Below are positions 8,576 through 17,525 of a stretch of 64,000 nucleotides of DNA, one piece after another. The notes under the pieces were generated by a model. The model had not been told where the DNA came from, searched no databases, and saw only the letters and a list, made by a program, of their open reading frames with translations. How positions within the stretch are numbered: position 1 is the stretch's first letter; every line of letters starts with the position of its first letter. Source of the stretch: Stutzerimonas stutzeri (GTDB lineage: Bacteria > Pseudomonadota > Gammaproteobacteria > Pseudomonadales > Pseudomonadaceae); contig NZ_JAMOHZ010000009.1 of the NCBI RefSeq assembly GCF_024448715.1, positions 124,001-188,000 on the forward strand, read 5' to 3'. The translations under genes and the position numbers were made by a program.

Positions 8576-9718
8576 TCACGCTACCTGCATAAGCTTGGCG
8601 TACGCCTTCAGGTGATGGTCGTCGTCACCGAACTGATGGGCAATCATGACCAGGCGCTTGGCGTGGTGGGCGAGGTTGTATTCCCAGGTCATGCCGATGC
8701 CACCGTGCAGCTGGATCGCCTCTTCGGCGACCTTGCGTGCGGCGCGGGCGCAGATGTACTTGGCGGCGGCGATGATGCGGCGGCGGTCGTCGTTGTCTTC
8801 ACCATCGGCAAAAGTCGCGGCGAGGATCGCCATGCTGGTCGCCTGCTCCAGTTCGGTCTGCATGTCGACCATGCGGTGCTGCAGGACCTGGAACTTGCCG
8901 ATCGGTACGCCGAACTGCTTGCGCGTCTTCAGGTAATCGAGGGTCAGCTTGCAGGCTTCGTCCATGCTGCCCAGCGCATCGGCGCACTGCGCAGCGATGG
9001 CACGGCCCTGCTGATAGCGCAGCGCCGAGAGCGCGCTGCCGATCTCACCGAGCACCGCGTCGGTACCCACCTGCACATTATCGAGGAACAGCTCGCAGCC
9101 CTTGCGTCCGTCGAGGGTCGGGTAGACGCGGCGGGTGACGCCTTGGGCGTTCGGATCGACGAGGAACAGGCTGATGCCGGCTTCGTCGCGGCTGCCGCCT
9201 GAGCTGCGCGCGGAGACGATGATCTGCCCGGCGCTGTGCCCGCCGATCACCACAGCCTTGCGCCCGGACAGCCGATAGCCGCCGTCGACCGCCTCGGCCC
9301 GGGTTTGCACGTCGTTGAGGTTGTAGTGGCTCTGCGGCTCTTCGAAAGCCACCGCCAGTTGCAGCGAACCGGCCGCCACCTGGGGTAGCAGGTTCTCTTT
9401 CTGCGCGTCGCTGCCCAGCTGGTTGAGCAAGCCGCCGCCGAAGATCACCGATTGCAGGTAGGGCTCCAGCGTCAGGCCGCGGCCCAGCTCGGTCATCACC
9501 AGCATGGTTTCCACGCCGCCACCGCCAAAGCCACCGATCTCTTCGGCGAACGGGACGGCGGTCAGGCCCAGCTCGCCCAGCTGCGACCAGAATTCGGACG
9601 AGAAGCCCAGTTCCGACTCGCTGAATTTCTCGCGCAGCTCGAACGGGTAGGCGTCGCGCACCAGACGCGCCGCGGTGTCCTGCAGCATTTGCTGCTCTTC
9701 AGTCAGTTTGAAGTCCAT
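8576..9718 (-). CDS. Acyl-CoA dehydrogenase (second of pair)
   Basis: A 380-residue flavoprotein of the acyl-CoA dehydrogenase family. It has an N-terminal helical domain (MDFKLTEEQQMLQDTAARL), a middle beta domain with VAFEEPQSHYNLNDVQT, and a C-terminal helical domain with QFGVPIGKFQVLQHRMVDM and IQLHGGIGMTWEY near 345-357. The last segment is characteristic of the family. It follows another acyl-CoA dehydrogenase by 12 bp. Paired, diverged dehydrogenases often form heteromeric enzymes acting on bulky acyl-CoAs (aromatic, cyclic or steroid side chains), so a heteromer is possible here. The substrate is unknown. Confidence 0.85.
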   Translation of the reverse strand: MDFKLTEEQQMLQDTAARLVRDAYPFELREKFSESELGFSSEFWSQLGELGLTAVPFAEEIGGFGGGGVETMLVMTELGRGLTLEPYLQSVIFGGGLLNQLGSDAQKENLLPQVAAGSLQLAVAFEEPQSHYNLNDVQTRAEAVDGGYRLSGRKAVVIGGHSAGQIIVSARSSGGSRDEAGISLFLVDPNAQGVTRRVYPTLDGRKGCELFLDNVQVGTDAVLGEIGSALSALRYQQGRAIAAQCADALGSMDEACKLTLDYLKTRKQFGVPIGKFQVLQHRMVDMQTELEQATSMAILAATFADGEDNDDRRRIIAAAKYICARAARKVAEEAIQLHGGIGMTWEYNLAHHAKRLVMIAHQFGDDDHHLKAYAKLMQVA

Positions 9719-9730
9719 TGCGGTGCCCCC

Positions 9731-10927
9731 TTACAGCTCGAGAATCATCTTCGAGACGATGTTCTTCTGGATTTCGTTGGAGCCGCCGAAGATCGACAGC
9801 TTGCGCATGTTGAAGTAGTCGCCGGCCAGCGCCGCGCTGTAGTCGGCGTGCAACAGCTCGCCTTCATAGTCCAGTTGCAACTCTTCATCGAGGAACGGCA
9901 GCGCATAAGGGCCGATGACCTTGCGCAGCAGGCTGGTGATGGCCTGGCGAATCTCGGTGCCCTTGACCTTGAGGATCGAGGACTCGGCGCCGGGCACACC
10001 GCCCTCCTTCGCTGCCGCGAGGATGCGCAGGGTGCTCATCTCGATGGCCATCAGTTGCATCTCGACCTCGGCCACCTGAGCGCGGAACAGTGGGTCTTCC
10101 AGCATTGGCCGGCCGTCGCAGACTTCCTTCATGGCGATGCGCTTGAGATGCGCCAGCGCGGCTTTCGAGGCGCCAATGCCGGCCAGGCCGGTGCGCTCGT
10201 GGGTCAGCAGGTACTTGGCGCAGGTCCAGCCCTGGTTTTCTTCGCCGACGAGGTTTTCCACCGGCACGCGGACGTTGTCGAAGAAAACCTCGTTGACCTC
10301 ATGGTCCCCGTCCAGGGTGATGATCGGCCGCACGCTGATGCCCGGCGTGCTCATGTCGATCAACAGGAAGCTGATACCACGTTGCTGCTGGGCTTCGGGG
10401 TCGGTGCGCACCAGACAGAAAATCATGTTGGCGTGCTGGCCGAGGGTGGTCCAGGTCTTCTGGCCGTTGACCACGTAATGGTCGCCGTCACGCACGGCGC
10501 GGGTCTTGAGGCTGGCGAGATCGGAGCCGGCGCCGGGCTCGGAATAGCCCTGGCACCACCAGTCTTCACCCGAAAGGATGCGCGGCAGGTAATGGTCCTT
10601 CTGTTGCTGGCTGCCGAACTTGATGATCACCGGCGCGACCATGTTGACGCCGAACGGCACGGTGCGCGGCGCACCGAAGGCGGCGCACTCCTCGTCGAAG
10701 ATGTGCTTTTCCACCGGGCCCCAGGTGGTGCCGCCCAGTTCCACCGGCCAGCCCGGCGCGTACCAGCCGCGCTTGACCAGAATCTGCTGCCAGCGCTGGT
10801 GGTCCTCTTTGGACATGTGCTTGCCGAGCTTGACCTTGGCGGCGATGTCCGCCGGCAGCTCGTTAGTCAGGAAGGCGCGCACTTCATCGCGGAAGGCGAG
10901 CTCTTCGGCCGTGTAGTTCACATTCAT
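9731..10927 (-). CDS. Acyl-CoA dehydrogenase (first of pair)
   Basis: A 398-residue acyl-CoA dehydrogenase. It shows the FAD-domain segment GYSEPGAGSDLASL at about 130-143 (typical of the family), GQKTWTT, and the C-terminal motif FGGSNEIQKNIVSKMIL. The start ATG at 10927 gives the expected N-terminus (MNVNYTAEELAFRDEVRAFL). A longer open frame to 11467 is an overlap with the upstream gene in another frame and is rejected. It is the middle gene of a minus-strand operon: multifunctional hydratase/dehydrogenase, this gene, second dehydrogenase. It catalyses the first, alpha-beta oxidation step of an unknown acyl-CoA. Confidence 0.88.
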   Translation of the reverse strand: MNVNYTAEELAFRDEVRAFLTNELPADIAAKVKLGKHMSKEDHQRWQQILVKRGWYAPGWPVELGGTTWGPVEKHIFDEECAAFGAPRTVPFGVNMVAPVIIKFGSQQQKDHYLPRILSGEDWWCQGYSEPGAGSDLASLKTRAVRDGDHYVVNGQKTWTTLGQHANMIFCLVRTDPEAQQQRGISFLLIDMSTPGISVRPIITLDGDHEVNEVFFDNVRVPVENLVGEENQGWTCAKYLLTHERTGLAGIGASKAALAHLKRIAMKEVCDGRPMLEDPLFRAQVAEVEMQLMAIEMSTLRILAAAKEGGVPGAESSILKVKGTEIRQAITSLLRKVIGPYALPFLDEELQLDYEGELLHADYSAALAGDYFNMRKLSIFGGSNEIQKNIVSKMILEL

Positions 10928-10973
10928 GGATGGATCCTCGATGTCCGATCGGCAGATTGCAGGCGGGCGGCGC

Positions 10974-13079
10974 TCATTGCCCGGCCTGCCATTCGGTGAA
11001 GGTGCGGCCTTCAGCGGCCAGTTTTTCCAGTAGCGGCGCGGGTTTCCACCAGTCGCCGCAGCGTGCGTGCAGTTCCTTGACCCGCGCCAGCACCTTGTCC
11101 AGGCCAACGCTGTCGGCGTAGTACATCGGGCCGCCACGGAAGGCCGGAAAGCCGTATCCGTTGAGGTAGATGATGTCGATGTCGCTGGAACGCTGGGCGA
11201 CGCCTTCCTCGAGGATCTTCGCGCCCTCGTTGACCAGCGCGTAGATCGTCCGCTCGATGATGTATTGCTCGTCCAGCTCGCGGCGTTCGATACCCTTTTC
11301 CCTCGAGGCTGCTTCGAGCATAGAAGCCAGCTCAGGGTTATCCAGCGGCGTGCGGTTGCCCGGCTCGTAGCGGTAATAGCCGGCCCCGGTCTTCTGCCCG
11401 AGCATGCCGGCTTCGCAAAGCTTGTCCGAAACGGTGGGGAAATCGCGATCAGCCGGCAAGTCGGCACGCTGGCGTTTGCGGATCGCCTGGCCGATGTCGA
11501 GACCGGACAGGTCGCGCATGGCGAACGGCCCCATGGCCATGCCGAAGTTGCGCAACGCGCCGTCGACCTGTTGCGGCGTGGCGCCCTCTTCCAGCAGGAA
11601 TTCCGCCTCGCGGCCGTACTGGAAGACCATGCGGTTGCCGACGAAGCCGTCGCAGACGCCGACCACCACCGACACCTTCTTCAGCTGCTTCCCGATGGCC
11701 ATGGCGGTGGCGAGCACCTCGTGGCTGGTCTTCTCACCGCGCACCACTTCCAGCAGACGCATGACGTTGGCCGGGCTGAAGAAATGCAGGCCGACCACGT
11801 CTTCAGGACGTTTGGTAAAGGCGGCGATGGCATTCAGGTCCAGCGACGAGGTGTTGGAAGCAAGGATCGCACCGGGCTTGCACACTGCGTCCAGCTGCTC
11901 GAAGACCTGCTGCTTGACGCCCATCTCTTCGAACACCGCTTCGACCACCACGTCAGCGTCGGCCAGCGCGCCGTAATCGGTGACGCCGGTGACCAGCTTC
12001 AGACGCTTTTCCATTGCCTCCTCGGTCAGGCTGCCGCGCTTGACGCTCGCGGCATAGGTGTCGCGGGCACGCTGCAGACCGCGTTGCAGCGCTTCCTCAT
12101 TGATCTCCAGCAGCTTCACCGGCACACCGGCATTGGCGAAGCACAGGGCGATACCGACACCCATGGTGCCGCCGCCAATGACCGCGGCGCTCTTGATCGC
12201 ACGCGGTTTCACGTCAGCCGGCAGATCGTTGATCTTGCTCGCCTGGCGCTCGGCAAAGAAGGAGTGGACCAGCGCACCGCGCTGTGGCGAGTTCAAACAC
12301 TCGGCAAACAGCTCACGCTCACGCTTGAGGCCCTCGGCCAGTGGCAGCTGGGTCGCCGCCTCGACCGCCGCAATGCAACGCAGCGGCGAGAACAGCCCAG
12401 GCATGCGCTTGGCCACCTCGGCATGCTTGGCCCGGATCAGCGCCTCAATGTCGGCACCCTCCAAGCCGCGGGTCTGCTCGCCCGTGCGCCGTGTCGCGCG
12501 GCCTTCCTCGATCATGCGACGGGCATAGGCCAGGCCGGCTTCCTTCAGGTCGCCGTCGAACAGCTCATCGACGATGTTGTGCTCCACCGCCTCTGCCGCA
12601 CCGATCGGCGTGCCGCTGACGATCATGTCCAACGCCTTGGCGACCCCGGCCAGACGTGGCAGCCGCTGCGTGCCACCGGCACCCGGCAGCAGCCCCAGCT
12701 TGACTTCCGGCAGCCCGACCTTGGCGTCCCGCCGAGCAATGCGGTAATGGCAACCCAGCGCGACTTCCAAACCACCACCCAAGGCGGTGCCGTGAATCAC
12801 TGCGACGCTCGGCGTGCTGCTGCTTTCGATGACCTCGATCACCTCCGGCAGGCTCGGTGCCTGCGGCGGCTTGCCGAATTCCTTGATGTCAGCGCCGGCA
12901 ATAAAGGTATTGCCCTCGCAGACCAGGACCACGGCGCGAACCTGTGGATCCGCCTCAGCGCTCTGAAAGGCCTGCAGCAGACCTTCGCGCACGGAATGGC
13001 CGAGCGCATTGACCGGTGGGTTGTTGACCGTGATCAGGGCAATCTCGCCTTGAAGTTCGAGCCGTACGACATCCGTCAT
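10974..13079 (-). CDS. Bifunctional enoyl-CoA hydratase/3-hydroxyacyl-CoA dehydrogenase
   Basis: A 701-residue multifunctional beta-oxidation enzyme. The N-terminal crotonase domain covers about residues 1-190, with an oxyanion segment IAGADI and [13 protein letters not shown] plus the catalytic-glutamate-bearing [19 protein letters not shown] Rossmann domain begins near 295 with [15 protein letters not shown] and contains HFFSPANVM with the catalytic histidine. Two C-terminal 3-hydroxyacyl-CoA dehydrogenase domains follow ([29 protein letters not shown]). The length and order match peroxisomal-type multifunctional enzymes and the FadB-like second copies of pseudomonads rather than classical FadB. 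It leads the operon with two acyl-CoA dehydrogenases. No thiolase gene is adjacent. Confidence 0.88.
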   Translation of the reverse strand: MTDVVRLELQGEIALITVNNPPVNALGHSVREGLLQAFQSAEADPQVRAVVLVCEGNTFIAGADIKEFGKPPQAPSLPEVIEVIESSSTPSVAVIHGTALGGGLEVALGCHYRIARRDAKVGLPEVKLGLLPGAGGTQRLPRLAGVAKALDMIVSGTPIGAAEAVEHNIVDELFDGDLKEAGLAYARRMIEEGRATRRTGEQTRGLEGADIEALIRAKHAEVAKRMPGLFSPLRCIAAVEAATQLPLAEGLKRERELFAECLNSPQRGALVHSFFAERQASKINDLPADVKPRAIKSAAVIGGGTMGVGIALCFANAGVPVKLLEINEEALQRGLQRARDTYAASVKRGSLTEEAMEKRLKLVTGVTDYGALADADVVVEAVFEEMGVKQQVFEQLDAVCKPGAILASNTSSLDLNAIAAFTKRPEDVVGLHFFSPANVMRLLEVVRGEKTSHEVLATAMAIGKQLKKVSVVVGVCDGFVGNRMVFQYGREAEFLLEEGATPQQVDGALRNFGMAMGPFAMRDLSGLDIGQAIRKRQRADLPADRDFPTVSDKLCEAGMLGQKTGAGYYRYEPGNRTPLDNPELASMLEAASREKGIERRELDEQYIIERTIYALVNEGAKILEEGVAQRSSDIDIIYLNGYGFPAFRGGPMYYADSVGLDKVLARVKELHARCGDWWKPAPLLEKLAAEGRTFTEWQAGQ

Positions 13080-13308
13080 GATTGGCCTCCGCTTTGTGAA
13101 ATGATGAATTGGATTTGTTATTTCACGGAATCAGGTTTCGCACAGCAGAATAGTTGAGTCATTTCCGTATGTCGAGGGTAAGCCATGGTGTGAATCTGCT
13201 CGGATAACCATAGAGGGCATCTTGAGCGTTCTGCGATTGAAATGAGCAAAAGGAACGGGAGGGGAAAGCGAATCGAGGACGTCAACAGCCCCAACATTGG
13301 GCACCATC

Positions 13309-13367
13309 TGTAGGAGCGAGCTTGCTCGCGAACGGTTGCTGATCGCGAGCAAGCGCGCCCTACAGAT
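13309..13367. repeat. REP doublet
   Basis: TGTAGGAGCGAGCTTGCTCG at 13309 is followed by an inverted, degraded copy (CGCGAGCAAGCGCGCCCTAC) ending near 13364. It is the same family as the pair near 8.3 kb. The rest of the 13080-13423 spacer holds the upstream region of the beta-oxidation operon and a GGGGCCG/CGGCCCC hairpin at 13383-13407 behind gabD. Confidence 0.75.
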
Positions 13368-13423
13368 CAAAAGCGGAACCCTGGGGCCGCTATAGAAGTA
13401 CGGCCCCAACAACCACAGCGCTT

Positions 13424-14872
13424 TTACAACCCAAGGCAGAGATACTTGATCTCCAGATAATCCTCGATGCCGTACTTGGAGCCTTCACGGCCCAGCCCAG
13501 ACGACTTCACGCCGCCGAAAGGCGCCACCTCGGTAGAAATCATTCCGGTATTGACCCCAACCATCCCCGATTCCAACGATTCGGCGACGCGGAACACCCG
13601 TCCCAGATCGCGGGCGTAAAAATACGCGGCCAGACCGAACTCGGTGTCGTTGGCCAGGGCGATACCTTCGGCCTCGTCCTTGAAACGGAACAGCGGTGCC
13701 AGCGGGCCGAAGGTTTCCTCCTTGGCGACCTTGGCGCTGTGCGGCACATTGATCATCAGGGTCGGCTCGAAGTAGCTGCCACCTAGCTCATGCGCTTTGC
13801 CCCCGGTAACCACCTGAGCGCCATTGGCTACGGCATCCTCGATATGCTCTTTGACTTTTGCCGCAGCGCGGTCGTCGATCAGCGGGCCGATGTCGACACC
13901 TTCATCGAGGCCATTGCCGATCTTCAGCTTTGCTACGGCCGCCTGGAATTTACTGGCGAAGGCGTCGTACACGCCGTCCTGCACGTAAATGCGGTTGACG
14001 CAGACGCAGGTCTGCCCGGCATTGCGGTACTTGGACTGCATGGCGCCTTTGACGGCCTCATCCAGGTCGGCATCGTCGAAGACGATGAACGGCGCGTTGC
14101 CGCCCAACTCCAGCGAGACCTTCTTGATGCCCGGCGCGCACTGCGCCATCAGCTTGGCGCCGACCTCGGTCGACCCGGTGAAGGTGATCTTGCGCACGGT
14201 GGGGTTGGCGGTCAGTTCGTTGCCAATGTCTCCGGCCGATCCGGTGATAACGCTGAACACGCCCTTAGGGATTCCGGCGCGCTCGGCCAGCTCGGCCAAG
14301 GCCAGTGCCGAGAATGGCGTCTGGCTGGCAGGTTTGACCACCATGGTGCAGCCCGCCGCGAGGGCCGGACCGGCCTTGCGCGTAATCATCGCCGCCGGAA
14401 AATTCCACGGCGTAATAGCCGCGGTCACGCCGATCGGCTGCTTGATGACGATAATGCGCTTGTCTTTCTGATGGCCAGGAATGGTGTCGCCATAAACACG
14501 CTTGGCTTCTTCGGCGAACCATTCGATAAAGGAGGCGGCATAGGCGATCTCACCTTTGGACTCGGCCAGCGGCTTGCCCTGCTCCAGCGTCATCAGACGG
14601 GCCAGATCCTCCTGGTTTTCCATCATCAGTTCGAACCAACGCCGCAGCTTCTGCGAACGCTCCTTGGCGGTCAGGTCACGCCAGGCCGGCAATGCACGCT
14701 CAGCCGCTTCGATCGCGCGACGAGTTTCGGCGGCACCCATCTTCGGCACGGTGCCGAGAATTTCGTTGCTGGCCGGGTTGTTCACCTTGATCGTCTCGCC
14801 GCCGTCGGCGTCCTGCCAGTTGCCATCTATATAAGCCTGCTGGCGGAACAGTGAAGAATCTTTGAGTTGCAT
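13424..14872 (-). CDS. gabD: Succinate-semialdehyde dehydrogenase
   Basis: A 482-residue aldehyde dehydrogenase with catalytic Cys289 in GQTCVCVN, general base Glu255 in LELGG and PWNFP at about 155-159. The paired cysteines of CVC around the nucleophile and the C-terminal signature LGREGSKYGIEDYLEIKYLC are typical of GabD. The enzyme oxidises succinate semialdehyde to succinate and so completes GABA degradation, linking to the omega-aminotransferase locus at 3.4 kb. No gabT lies beside it. The 327-base spacer to the tRNA gene holds its promoter and nothing else I can support. Confidence 0.88.
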   Translation of the reverse strand: MQLKDSSLFRQQAYIDGNWQDADGGETIKVNNPASNEILGTVPKMGAAETRRAIEAAERALPAWRDLTAKERSQKLRRWFELMMENQEDLARLMTLEQGKPLAESKGEIAYAASFIEWFAEEAKRVYGDTIPGHQKDKRIIVIKQPIGVTAAITPWNFPAAMITRKAGPALAAGCTMVVKPASQTPFSALALAELAERAGIPKGVFSVITGSAGDIGNELTANPTVRKITFTGSTEVGAKLMAQCAPGIKKVSLELGGNAPFIVFDDADLDEAVKGAMQSKYRNAGQTCVCVNRIYVQDGVYDAFASKFQAAVAKLKIGNGLDEGVDIGPLIDDRAAAKVKEHIEDAVANGAQVVTGGKAHELGGSYFEPTLMINVPHSAKVAKEETFGPLAPLFRFKDEAEGIALANDTEFGLAAYFYARDLGRVFRVAESLESGMVGVNTGMISTEVAPFGGVKSSGLGREGSKYGIEDYLEIKYLCLGL

Positions 14873-15199
14873 GGCAGTCTCCTAAGAGCCGGCGCGGCGC
14901 CGGAAATGATCCAAGGCCGTCAGGCCGATACGGGGCAGTTGGCAGTGGAACCGCCCGACCTAGGTCAGAACGAGGGATAGCCCCTGGGTTCCTGCTGCAT
15001 GACAGAACGTTTGAAATCTCGAACGATGCTAGGCCTATCGCCTGATAACAGGCAACACCATGTTCGAAAAAACTAACGCGCTATAGCTCAGCCTGATGAC
15101 CAATCGAATCGTCGCCGCACGCCCTGATTCGCCCGCCTGGCAGCCGCCGAACCGCCATGGACGACCGCAGACGACATGCGTATGATTGCCCCCCGCAAC

Positions 15200-15276
15200 G
15201 CACCAGTAGCTCAGCTGGATAGAGTACTGCCCTCCGAAGGCAGGGGTCGTGGGTTCGAATCCCGCCTGGTGCGCCA
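15200..15276 (+). tRNA. tRNA-Arg (anticodon CCG)
   Basis: The 77-base cloverleaf has acceptor GCACCAG paired with CTGGTGC at 15266-15272 and an encoded CCA at 15274-15276. Its D-arm contains AGCTCAGCTGGATAGAG. The anticodon stem CTGCC/GGCAG carries loop CTCCGAA (anticodon CCG), and the T-arm has GGTTCGAATCC. Its 3' 45 bases are the attachment site of the element that follows. The repeated segment at 33164-33208 is only the distal part. Confidence 0.97.
15232..15276 (+). repeat. attL core: 45-bp tRNA 3' end
   Basis: Bases 15232-15276 (beginning CTCCGAAGGCAGG and ending GGTGCGCCA) are identical to 33164-33208. This copy is part of the functional tRNA gene. Confidence 0.93.
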
Positions 15277-15346
15277 TCTCTTACCCTTTATTTTCAAGGG
15301 GTTAGCGCTTCTGACAGAAACCTGTCCTAGTCCTGAAAGTCGTTTT

Positions 15347-15366
15347 TGCCACAAATTTGCCACACT
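15347..15366 (+). repeat. Integrase arm-type repeat, left copy
   Basis: TGCCACAAATTTGCCACACT occurs here, 24 bp before the integrase start, and again at 33038-33057 just inside the right end, in the same orientation. GTTAGCGC at 15301-15308 is the complement of the GCGCTAAC motif repeated at the right end (33082 and 33127). These are probable arm-binding sites for integrase. Confidence 0.65.
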
Positions 15367-15389
15367 TGAACGTGGCGGGAATGGTCGAA

Positions 15390-16463
15390 ATGGCAACAAT
15401 CAGGAATCGCGGCGAGTATCAGTGGGAAGCGCAAATTCGCCGTAAGGGCTATCCAGCCCAGCGCAAAACCTTCGAAACCAAAGCCGACGCCCAAGCCTGG
15501 GCACGCATGATCGAAAGCGAAATCGACCGGGGCATCTTCGTCTCACGTGTCGAGGCCGAGCGCACCGCCTTCCATGAGCTTATTGATCGTTATATTTCCG
15601 AAGTCGCACCAAAGCACAAAGGTGCTTATTCGGAGATCAAACGGCTGGAAGCATTGAAGCGCCATCCACTGGCTACTCGGATCGTTGCCACCCTCACCTC
15701 CTCTGACTTTGCTCGTTATCGCGATGAGCGTTTGAAGGTCCGCAAGGGCAATACAGTTAAGCGAGAGCTGGCACTCTTTCAATGCGTCATCGAGGTCGCT
15801 CGCCGCGAGTGGGGAATTCATATCGCAGAGAATCCTGTGCGAATGGTCAGCCGGCCGAGTTACAACGACGAGCGCTCCCGCCGCCTGGCCCCAGATGAAG
15901 AAGAGTATCTGCTGGCCGCCCTGGAGTATTTCGAGCGGCGTGTAGATGGCACCTATGCCGACGGCTCACACAACCCTTGGATACGCCCGATCGTGCAGCT
16001 TGCGCTGGAAACTGCCATGCGCCGTGGCGAGATATTCCAACTGCTGTGGAAGCATGTAAGTCTGGATCGCCGGACGGCCCACTTGCCTTCCACCAAGAAT
16101 GGCTTACCGAGAACGCTACCACTCACACCCAAAGCTGCGCAGTTATTGAAGCAGCTGCCCAGATCGCTTTGCGGGCGAGTGTTCCCCACTACCGCCGACG
16201 CCCTTAAGAAGGCCTTTACGCGTGGTTTGGCGAGGGCACGGGGCCGATACTTGGAGGATTGCGAGAAAGCGCAGTTGCCGCCTCAGGAGGGCTTTCTGCT
16301 CGACCTGCGTTTCCATGACCTGCGTCACGAAGCGACTTGCCGCCTGGCCACCAAACTGCCCAACCTGATCGAGCTGGCCAGTGTGACCGGGCATCGGGAG
16401 GTCAATATGCTGAAGCGCTATTACAACATCACCGCAGAAGAACTCGCGGCGAAGCTGGCCTAA
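15390..16463 (+). CDS. Tyrosine recombinase/integrase
   Basis: A 357-residue site-specific recombinase. The N-terminal arm-binding domain begins MATIRNRGEYQWEAQIRRKG. The catalytic residues are complete: Arg211 in ETAMRRGE, His309 and Arg312 in HDLRHE, His335 in TGHRE, and the nucleophile Tyr344 (or 345) in KRYYNI. I chose ATG 15390 over 15357 and 15381 because the protein then begins with the family's usual MATIR sequence. It is placed to catalyse integration into tRNA-Arg, whose 3' end is duplicated at both element ends. The gene appears intact, so the element may still excise. Confidence 0.92.
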   Translation: MATIRNRGEYQWEAQIRRKGYPAQRKTFETKADAQAWARMIESEIDRGIFVSRVEAERTAFHELIDRYISEVAPKHKGAYSEIKRLEALKRHPLATRIVATLTSSDFARYRDERLKVRKGNTVKRELALFQCVIEVARREWGIHIAENPVRMVSRPSYNDERSRRLAPDEEEYLLAALEYFERRVDGTYADGSHNPWIRPIVQLALETAMRRGEIFQLLWKHVSLDRRTAHLPSTKNGLPRTLPLTPKAAQLLKQLPRSLCGRVFPTTADALKKAFTRGLARARGRYLEDCEKAQLPPQEGFLLDLRFHDLRHEATCRLATKLPNLIELASVTGHREVNMLKRYYNITAEELAAKLA

Positions 16464-16466
16464 AGA

Positions 16467-17042
16467 TCAATCAAGCATCTCCAGTCCCAGGGAGCAGGCG
16501 AGCTCCCTGATTTCGCTGTTTCTTCGAACAGATGCTGCTGCTACTTCCTCAAGCTCAAGATCCTTCTGCACTAGGTTCTCGTAGAAGCCTCTAACCATCT
16601 GCTCTTTGGATATCACATGTGGGCTGACTAGCCGCTTTCGATTGTTCAGGAGCGTACGAGCGCTTAACTGCGCAACCTCCTGCAGGTGAGCTCTCAATAT
16701 TAGATCGCGACACATCCAGGCACTTATCCACTGCTGGGCTCGCGCCCAGAAAACCAGCTTCTGGAACGTCGGCCACGTCATCCGAGCCTGACCGCTGAGA
16801 TACCGCCGCAAGCTCCTTGCCTCGAGGACGAGGCGCTGCCCTGCTATGACCTCCTCTAGCTGAATTTTTGGAAGCCGTGATTTTCGCAAAACGCTGGTGA
16901 AGAGGTAGCTCACCAAATTGAGCGGTGCCCGCACAGCAAAGTTTTTCCGCCCGCTTGCGTGATGAGTTTGGAGTTCGCGAGCGACAAGCTCGAAGGCCTC
17001 ATGCTCTTCCACACCCAGGGTTGCTGATTCTATTTTCTGCAT
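16467..17042 (-). CDS. Uncharacterised element protein, 191 aa
   Basis: I do not recognise this protein. It is convergent with the integrase, 3 bp from its stop. It is mostly helical and rich in Arg and Leu (for example RLVLEARSLRRYLSGQARMTWPT), with a Trp-rich centre, and has no signal peptide or membrane segment. The RRYLSGQARMTWPTFQKL stretch could be a helix-turn-helix, which would fit a regulatory protein of the element. That is weak. The promoter side faces the excisionase-like gene. Confidence 0.55.
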   Translation of the reverse strand: MQKIESATLGVEEHEAFELVARELQTHHASGRKNFAVRAPLNLVSYLFTSVLRKSRLPKIQLEEVIAGQRLVLEARSLRRYLSGQARMTWPTFQKLVFWARAQQWISAWMCRDLILRAHLQEVAQLSARTLLNNRKRLVSPHVISKEQMVRGFYENLVQKDLELEEVAAASVRRNSEIRELACSLGLEMLD

Positions 17043-17151
17043 GCTCGCATTCTTCGGCTAACGCCAGCGTCTGTCAAAAACCTGTCCTAGTTACACCGCT
17101 ACCTGCTGGCGAAAACTGGAGGCATTCCAACGCATCCAGGCGACAACAAGC

Positions 17152-17457
17152 ATGAGCATCGACTACGAAACCATCCAGAAAATTCAGAAGCTCGGCGATG
17201 ACGTACTGATAGGCGTTGCCGAGGTGGCCGCCCTGACCGGCTTCAGCATCCTCACCGTTCGGCAGCGCAAATTACCTGGCCTTGAACCGGTACCTGGCCT
17301 ATCACGCTTGCGCTGGCGTTTGGGCGATCTGCGCCAATGGATGCGCTCAGGCCCTCAATGCATTTCAACCTCAGCAGACATGGCAGCAGTGGCAACCAAG
17401 ACCCTCCATCGGGTTGGTAGACCCACCAAGAAGGAGCAGGTGGAGCGCCGTAAGTGA
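17152..17457 (+). CDS. Small winged-HTH protein, excisionase/AlpA-like
   Basis: A 101-residue basic protein. Residues about 18-60 (VLIGVAEVAALTGFSILTVRQ, then a short wing LRWRLGDLRQWM) fit the MerR/excisionase-type winged helix found in AlpA and recombination directionality factors. It lies between the integrase module and the replication initiator, a common place for an excisionase. Upstream, 17071-17091 repeats a motif also found at the left end of the element, which may be its binding site. A purely regulatory role for the initiator gene is equally possible. Confidence 0.6.
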   Translation: MSIDYETIQKIQKLGDDVLIGVAEVAALTGFSILTVRQRKLPGLEPVPGLSRLRWRLGDLRQWMRSGPQCISTSADMAAVATKTLHRVGRPTKKEQVERRK

Positions 17458-17525
17458 AAACTCTGGCACTTGCTATTGTTCTGCATGCTGCAGGTAGAAC
17501 AGCGCGCTCAGGCCGGAGCTAAACG

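Noticed and set aside
9452-10999. 515-codon plus-strand frame across the acyl-CoA dehydrogenases
   Set aside because: His/Gln-rich antisense shadow of two well-supported genes.
11067-13157. 696-codon plus-strand frame opposite the beta-oxidation gene
   Set aside because: No protein-like motifs; the minus strand encodes a complete hydratase/dehydrogenase.
15035-15277. Small minus-strand frame over the tRNA
   Set aside because: It is the familiar spurious translation of tRNA antisense sequence.
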